A stretch of 32,783 nt of DNA from Nemertoderma westbladi. Its lineage: Eukaryota > Xenacoelomorpha > Nemertodermatida > Nemertodermatidae. Each line of letters starts with the position of its first letter. Positions within the stretch are counted from its first letter, which is position 1. The notes under the pieces are model-generated. The model ran no database searches. It worked only from the letters and a program-made list of their open reading frames with translations, and had not been told where the DNA came from. Below are positions 26,484 to 32,783 of the stretch, piece after piece. Both the position numbers and the translations under genes were made by a program. Location of the stretch: the NCBI GenBank assembly GCA_032718475.1, contig JAUCBJ010001365.1:1-32783 (forward strand). Reading direction: 5' to 3'.

Positions 26484-26615
26484 GGGGAACAAGCGATCTG
26501 CCCAATGAGAGCCTACAAGGCCACGCAGTTGCGCAGGGAGGAGCGGGGGTGAATAAACCCAGCGTGGGCAGAGATAACGCGTTGACTAGAAGGGAGCGTG
26601 GGGGCGAAGTAAGAG

Positions 26616-27043
26616 GTGACGGACGGAGGGGGGGGGGGGGGGGGGCTATGGGCACCCCACCACAAGCGATTAATGACGAGGGGGGGGAATGTCCCACAAG
26701 CGTCGGTGGGTAATGTGCGCGGTGAGTTGAGTGCACTGTGGCACCCGACGGCGGGCGATAGGGGGGGGGGGGGGCAGAGAATGTCCCACCAGCGGCGGTG
26801 GATAATGCGCGCGGTGAGTTAAGTGATCCACGGCACCCAACGGCGAAGGATAATAGGGGGACTGCGAATATCCCCAACGCCGTCCAACCCGGCAGAGCGG
26901 GCGAGCGAGAAAACGTCGCGCCCAATCGGAAGACGGTAGAAGAACAGTGGAGTTTATCTGGGAGGTCGAAGCGAGATCTCATGAGGGAGAACACTGCACT
27001 GAAATCGGACGAGGCGAGGAGAAGCAAGGAAGTGTTGCTATGA
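26616..27043 (+). pseudogene. gag-like ORF d, split by a G-run length change (copy 2)
   Basis: The G run at 26761-26774 has 14 G, one fewer than copy 1. The frame ends at 26822 and the remainder is open only as a separate frame to 27043. Whether this is a true mutation or a homopolymer sequencing error cannot be told from the sequence. Confidence 0.4.
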
Positions 27044-27699
27044 GGGGAAGGGCTGACAGCGAACCGTCAGTAGTCGAGATGGAGACAGAGAGCCAGTGGG
27101 GTCGTACTCCGGGAGATTGCCGTCGCCCCAGAGAAACACAACCTGGTGAAATATACCACACACCGGGAGAGGGGTACAGAGTGTACCGGTACGAGGATGA
27201 AGACAGGAGAGGGGACCAGAGAGAAACTTCCCGTCGGAACGTAGCTGCCGATCGAGAATATGGTAGTGGTGGGGAGGACTTCTCAGAATACTCGAGAAGA
27301 TTAAACTTCGGCCCAGAAGGACACAGGCAGACTGCAGGACATACTGTAGGACTTACTGCACATACTATAGGCCATGCTGGGAGAGATAGTGTAGGCGATA
27401 GGGTAGCGCGAATGACGGGATTAAACCCGGAGGTCGAGGCATACATACCGGTCGGTAGGCAAGAAGCCGATAGGCCTATACCGGTACCTGCACACCAGTA
27501 TGACTACAACATGCAGGGATATAATATATACCCAGGGGCCCTCCCCTGTATTGCCGATAGGTGTGTGGGCCCCAGCATCGTAACATCAACCCCAGTACCA
27601 AACATAACATTGGTGGGGGGGGGGGGGGGGGTGGGGAACAGGGTGACATTCCCCCATTACAGTATCAGCAATACACGCAACCAAAAACAAGAACCCTGA
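27040..27699 (+). CDS. gag-like ORF e (copy 2)
   Basis: Same translation as 19980-20639. Its ATG again overlaps the stop of the preceding frame (ATGA at 27040-27043). Confidence 0.45.
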   Translation: MRGRADSEPSVVEMETESQWGRTPGDCRRPRETQPGEIYHTPGEGYRVYRYEDEDRRGDQRETSRRNVAADREYGSGGEDFSEYSRRLNFGPEGHRQTAGHTVGLTAHTIGHAGRDSVGDRVARMTGLNPEVEAYIPVGRQEADRPIPVPAHQYDYNMQGYNIYPGALPCIADRCVGPSIVTSTPVPNITLVGGGGGVGNRVTFPHYSISNTRNQKQEP

Positions 27700-27815
27700 A
27701 CCCCTAAGATCCAAATAAATCGTGCGAAACAGAGATATGGAGGGGACCATTACCCCCGATGATATATCCCACGCAAGGAAAGTCGACGGGCCCGACGGCT
27801 GAACCGCACCCAATA

Positions 27816-29724
27816 GCAAGGGAGTCTGTATCCCTACCATCGAGATATCACCAATGGGAATATCTGGGAGTACAGACTCAGACACTTTCACTTCTACAAA
27901 GTTATCAGGCAATACCCTGTCATTATTGAGGAGCTTTCCAAAGTGGGCTTTCCAACCATTGAGGCGATCGACTGGTGATTCTGCCTTAACCTTGGTGGTC
28001 GGTTGGCTTTTCCGCCAAATAGACAACCAGAGAATTTACAATACTATGAAATATCGATTTTAAAGCAAAAAGAAGCAACTTGTGCCGCAATTTGAAAAAC
28101 AACCCAACAATCGAGATAGACAACAAAAAAACAACAAATAAGCAGTATGCTTTTCAGTTGAGAAGGTTGTCGATGATGAGGCCAAGGTATTTTACATTAT
28201 CAGAATGATCAAGCATTGAGTGATAACCCAACAACCAACCAACAAGACCAACAAGACAGTATTTGGTATTAAATTACTTTTAAGGCCGGAATACTCCCCT
28301 CCGTATTTCCTACGAATCAGAATATGGTCTATCTGGGAGTTGTGACCACTGGGTCCACTATGAGTCCATAGCTTTCCAGCTCGCTTCTTGAACTGGGTTC
28401 CGGCCGAAATCAATCCATTTCCAGAGATAAAATCCTGAAGATGGACGGAATTTCGGTTAACACTATTGCTATAGACCCAGAGCGATATAGGTGATTGATA
28501 CAGAATTGCATTAAAGTCTCCCAGGAATGTTAAGAATGCATGCTGATCCATCTTGTCAACAAAATTGCACCGCCACAACTCCCTATCACCCATGACATTT
28601 GCTAGATCATCCGCATCTTTAAGGCCAGTGTCCTTTAAGATGCGTCTCAAGAAAGTCATGGGCTGTCCACCATGCTTATTCACTCCATGAGGCTGCCAAA
28701 GTACAAGATTATGCACTGGCTGGTCCTCACGGCGAAAGCAATGTCCTGCAAAGCGGAGGCGATTTTGTTCTAGTGTCAAGCTTGGGGGAACCAATGAGAC
28801 ACCTCCATTGTTGTATAGTGTTTGGTTGGAGATGTGTGCTTTGTACTTGACACAATGAACCCGGCGTAACATTCTTGTGAATGTGCCATCCAGAGATTTG
28901 GTGTCCTCAGCAGTTAGAGCCCAGCATGGACTCCCGTAGAGGAGTACTGGAACTACTGCTGCTCTAAATAATCGGACCTTAAGTTTCCGATTAATGGTAA
29001 GCACACAGAGAGTAGCACGCAATCAGAACCACCTTAGGAAACTTCTTAGCCAGTCTTCCAGAACATGAGAAGTGGCAACGGATGATGCGGTTAGAGATTT
29101 GGTCTATTTTGTCCAATGCTGCATGTGCAGTTGGATTCATCAATAGACCAATTCCATCATTGGCACTACCATCTGCTGACGCGAGGGCGAGTCAACAACC
29201 ACCCCCCCCCCCATGTCCTTAATCAGAACCTCATCAGTTTGTCCAGTCTGCATTCGGTGCTCCTGAACACCCACTGCGCTAAGAGAAAGCTTATCTGCCA
29301 AGACAGTCAGCTCACCTTGTCGCATTGGGGACCCGAGTGTTAGGGTGTTTACTGAGGCTAGTCTAGTGACTTGCCTCAGATTCACCAATAGCATTGTTGG
29401 TCGGGGTGGAACATGAGAGTAGCCTCCAACTCCAGAATCCCTCTCCCCCTCACAATCTGGCCTCCCTGGTGACCCAGGGTTTGGGCAGGAAAAGTCATCA
29501 GGAAAGGGACTCAAAGAATTGTTGGCTTCTCTCTCTCCAGTAGGGGGTGAGACAGGCAGCCGGTCAGGAGATAACTGACGCCTGTGAGGCCGATTGTGTC
29601 CGGTAATTCCATTGGCCTCTAGTGGCCTGACCTCCGCATTACAAATGTAATCCATAGTGGGGGTTGGGGGGTGCTTTTTTGCCGAGTCAGCTCTCGGGGC
29701 AAATACCACACCCTGGTTTGCCAT
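27816..29724 (-). pseudogene. LINE mosaic of copy 2 (RTE-like pieces plus CR1-like thumb)
   Basis: The same five pieces as in copy 1 in the same scrambled order, reading on the minus strand from 29724: endonuclease N-half, RT C-terminus, endonuclease C-half, CR1-like thumb, RTE linker. No breakpoint differs, so the mosaic was assembled before the unit was duplicated. Confidence 0.65.
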
Positions 29725-30139
29725 TCCACAGGGTGTGTGTCGCAGTGGAGTCAGATATGACGCCCATCACCCATATCTACTCTGGCGCACATGATCCACC
29801 ATTGGCTGTTGCAGCTCATCTGCTGGGTCATGCCCTGTACCCTTGCTGCCAGGTGAAGGTCGCAGTGAAGTGCACTCAGAGTTGACATGAGAACACTCTA
29901 CTCCTGACCAACCATTGGTAGATCACCATCTGCCTGGTCAGGCCATATACCCCTGCAGCCAAGTTTCGGGGTCCTTAATCCAGGAACAAGGGCGTCCTTA
30001 TCCCAAAACGAAGGAGGTCCTAGTTACAGGACCAGATTTGCCCTAGTAAGAGGGTATATGCAGCTACAGGTGGCACCTCCTTTATGCTGCATGGAGGTGA
30101 CAAGTTTTCTTGATCAATGACCTAGAATACCTGACCTGA

Positions 30140-30544
30140 CCGATTAAACATAAAGCGGCTCTCGGATTCGTAAAAGATGAAAGCTGCAGTTTGCAGTATA
30201 AACAATGGGTTTTCTTTAAACCAAAGATCTATTCATTCCAATCCTACGATGCCCCAATCAAGAAAACCGCCAAAAGTGTATCTAGATCGGTTGTTGCTAA
30301 GCAACTAACACACGATGATTACGCAGACTGTTTTGAAAATGAGGCAATTCTCTTCCGCTATAACTCTATCTTCACTTCTAGAAAGCATCAAATTTTTACT
30401 GATTATGTCTATAAGAAGGCACTAACACTCTGGGACACGAAACCATACTGGAGTATTAAATATAGCAGCAAAACATATGGACACTATATCACTAAGCTCG
30501 TTAGTCCAGTGAAACAAATAATAATCCCTCCAACCAGAATTTAA
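30140..30544 (+). pseudogene. Family-B DNA polymerase fragment (copy 2)
   Basis: Identical in translation to 23079-23483. Confidence 0.58.
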
Positions 30545-30558
30545 TTTAATTTTTCTAG

Positions 30559-31066
30559 AATAAGAAATTGAGCAACAAAATAGAATTAACCAATAAACAA
30601 ACAGTTTACCGGAAAAGACATTGACAAATTTGAACTAGAGAAAATTTCACAGCAAATTGAAGATTGAAGATGCTTAAAACCAAACATGTTTATCTACAAA
30701 GGTAACGATTCAACTATAATGTTATTTCCCAGGGGCGCAGTAACACTTGTAGGCTTGTGCAATAATTTAGCTAGTGAATTGCTTTATTTATAACAAACTA
30801 TTGGTATGCAATTACAACATTTGAAACTTAATGCTGAAACACGAACTATTATTTTTCTAAGTGTTAATTTTAAATTATTAATGAAAAAATGCGGACACCA
30901 TACAATTAATAATAAAGCAATATTTATTAGCTATACCCCCGAATTATTTTGCGCGATTAGAATATATATAGGACGTGCATATTTTAGTATATTCCATACC
31001 GGTAAAACCACCTGGCTGTTCCACATCAGTGTCACTAGTTCTAGTAATATTAATTACTTCTGTTAG
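30559..31066 (+). pseudogene. TBP-like pseudogene (copy 2)
   Basis: Same as 23498-24001, but with a 4-bp insertion (AAACAAAC for AAAC) near 30597 that adds a frameshift in the first repeat, and two nearby base changes. Both in-frame stops of copy 1 are shared. Confidence 0.5.
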
Positions 31067-31552
31067 GCCTAATTCAGTAAATTTACCAAAGAAACACTAA
31101 TACCGGTAACTGAATACTGAAATATATTGCAATACAGCAAAAAGTCAGGCAGTAATAACTGTTTAAACAGTGCTGCAACATGCAAAGCTGATGCCTAACG
31201 CTGGATAAATTATATTATTTTTTTTAAATTGTGATTGTAAATATTGAAAAGTAAGATAGGTTTAAAGAATTGCCTATAAAATTTTTATACTTTTGTATTG
31301 GACCCTAAATTTTTGCATGCAAGCTCAGAATTAAATTCTCTTTCGAATGGTATATTACACTAAGGTGCATGTCTGACAGTTTTGGCTGGCCAGGGGGGGG
31401 GGGGGGGGGCAGGGGGCATCATTATGTTACACCCGGTACACTATCAAAGACAAATTAAATTTTAGCAACACAGCAGTTATATCCAAGAAATTTAACAAAA
31501 CCATAAATCAGTCAAAGTGAAAAAGGGGGGCAGTTCCCCCCTTCAACTCCCC

Positions 31553-32095
31553 TGTAAGCGGATTCAATTCCGTGCATTACCCACCAAAAATGGGACTAGT
31601 GGCATTTTACCAATATAGTTGGCGATGTGAGATTACCAATAATAATCACACCCCTCATAACCTCATAAGGGGGGGGGGGGGGGGGGGCGATACATGCCGT
31701 AAGCCACATAGAGAGGTGAGAGGTCAAACCACCTCAGAGGGAGAAACCAGCTAGTGAGGCTAGCACCAAGGGGTAACACGAACAGGGAGTGGCGAAGTGA
31801 CAATTAGTATATAAGCCAATAGCGGGCAGGAAAGCACGTTGGGGAGGATAAGAGCGCATCCATTGGATATTAGAGGCCGCCCAGTAGTGTAGGGCTAAAA
31901 CCAATATGTGTCAATGATATAACTCTTGTAATCACTGATTATTAGTTAGTTGATTCCCTTACGGTTGTGAGACCGGAATAGGTTTTGACCATCGTTACTA
32001 CATCATTGTTACTGATACTATTTGCATTGCATATTATTATATTCAGACTGTGCTATATTATCAATTGCTGTGATTATCAATACTGACAACTAACA
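31553..32095 (+). repeat. LTR between units 2 and 3
   Basis: Same sequence as the LTR at 24488, except for a longer G run (about 19) near 31669 and one short indel. The right edge is approximate. Confidence 0.6.
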
Positions 32096-32783
32096 CCGTT
32101 GTTTTTCTATCGGCCTTTGGCCAAAGATATTATCCAGCCATCAGTTAGCCCAGCAGCCCAGCGACGCAACGATGAGTACAACCTACACCAGTCGGGAGCT
32201 GATACTGCCAACTCCGTCAGCCCAGTCACAGTCAAAAACTACCGACGACGAACTGTGACCACAACCCAAGAGGACAAGATGAGCAGAAGGTCGAGGTTCC
32301 GAAGTCGCTGGCTGACCACAGGCCGAGGGCGACGAATGGCCCACCGGAACGGCGATGGTGGGGCTGACGAGGAGGGCAGGTAAAGTCAATGAGGAGGATG
32401 TCGGGACGAGTGATCGCCTGCAATGGGCATACAACGCCATGAAGAGGATGTTGAAGGACGATAAGGAAGGGAGAAAGGTAGACCAGCCCAAACTATATCA
32501 GAGGCTAGGTGAGTGCAACAAACATTTCCGCTATTTAGTCCGATTTGGACAGGGGGAATTGGCGAGTGTGAGGGCGAGGGGGGTCGCCACAGAACTGTTT
32601 GAATTGTGGCGATCCGAGGTGGTGGTGGCAGACATAGTGTACGTAGGGCCTTATCTGGTGGATGCAAGGGGGATTAAGTTAGTGGGATGGGTGGACCCAC
32701 ACGAAAACGAATCCGAGATTAACCCCGAAGATTCGGTGTCGTCGGTTAGTAGGAATCCCAGCAAATGGGGGAAAATTAGTAGG
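31886..32783 (+). mobile_element. Tandem unit, copy 3 (partial, cut by window end)
   Basis: The first 898 bp of a third unit. It matches copies 1 and 2 except for ATGAGT in place of ATGCGT near 32172, and it shares the shorter form of the 24960 indel with copy 1. The array therefore continues beyond the window. Confidence 0.88.

Larger units (their letters stand above)
24814..31885 (+). mobile_element. Tandem unit, copy 2 (7072 bp)
   Basis: It differs from copy 1 by only a few substitutions and small indels: +1 A/T near 24960, -1 G at 26761, three changes near 29792-29835, +4 (AAAC type) near 30597, three further substitutions, and a G run of 19 versus 12 near 31669. The divergence is far below one percent, so duplication was recent or is being homogenised. 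Confidence 0.88.

Noticed and set aside
1-32783. tRNA, rRNA or other structural RNA genes
   Set aside because: No cloverleaf with A/B boxes or rRNA-like conserved stretch was found by eye; a covariance-model scan would be needed to exclude them.

Overview
The window looks like gene-poor, repeat-rich nuclear DNA from an animal, probably an aquatic invertebrate or non-vertebrate deuterostome. It is AT-rich between features and contains BEL/Pao, CR1/jockey-like and RTE-like retroelements, a TIR-bounded MITE-like element and many micro- and minisatellites. One intronless reading frame matches the animal BRI3 (brain protein I3) family. There is no bacterial-type operon structure, and the species cannot be fixed from the sequence.

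Layout. 1-3836: intergenic DNA with a GC-richer patch (about 520-880), a 10-bp A/C-rich minisatellite (1187-1815), a transposase/integrase-like gene broken by a local inversion (2394-2875), a family of GGCAGC..GGCCA motifs, a T-rich repeat and an oppositely oriented copy of the 10-bp minisatellite. 3837-7818: a 5'-truncated BEL/Pao retrotransposon (RT, RNase H, integrase and DUF5641 in three frames) with a well-formed 3' LTR. 7819-11768: the 3' part of a second LTR element ('element 2'), into which the BEL/Pao copy appears to have inserted. It is purine-rich, built from minisatellites, carries a small poly(A) retrocopy with a 13-bp target duplication, and ends in an LTR. 12360-13380: a 5'-truncated CR1/jockey-like LINE on the minus strand. 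14190-14528: the BRI3-like gene. 14812-15064: a 253-bp MITE-like element. 15065-17753: AT-rich intergenic DNA.

17754-32783: two complete and one partial copy of a 7.06-7.07-kb unit in direct tandem, almost identical in sequence. Each unit carries one LTR related to that of element 2, a run of gag-like plus-strand ORFs whose end is homologous to element 2, a scrambled mosaic of RTE-like and CR1-like LINE pieces on the minus strand, and then remnants of two genes unusual for an LTR element: the C-terminal part of a family-B DNA polymerase of the kind found in Polinton/adintovirus-like DNA elements, and a TATA-binding-protein-like pseudogene. No RT or integrase for the LTR element was seen. I interpret the unit as a non-autonomous, gag-bearing composite LTR element that captured LINE and DNA-virus-like sequence and became tandemly arrayed by LTR-LTR recombination or a circular intermediate. 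The capture and array are seen in the sequence; the mechanism is inferred.
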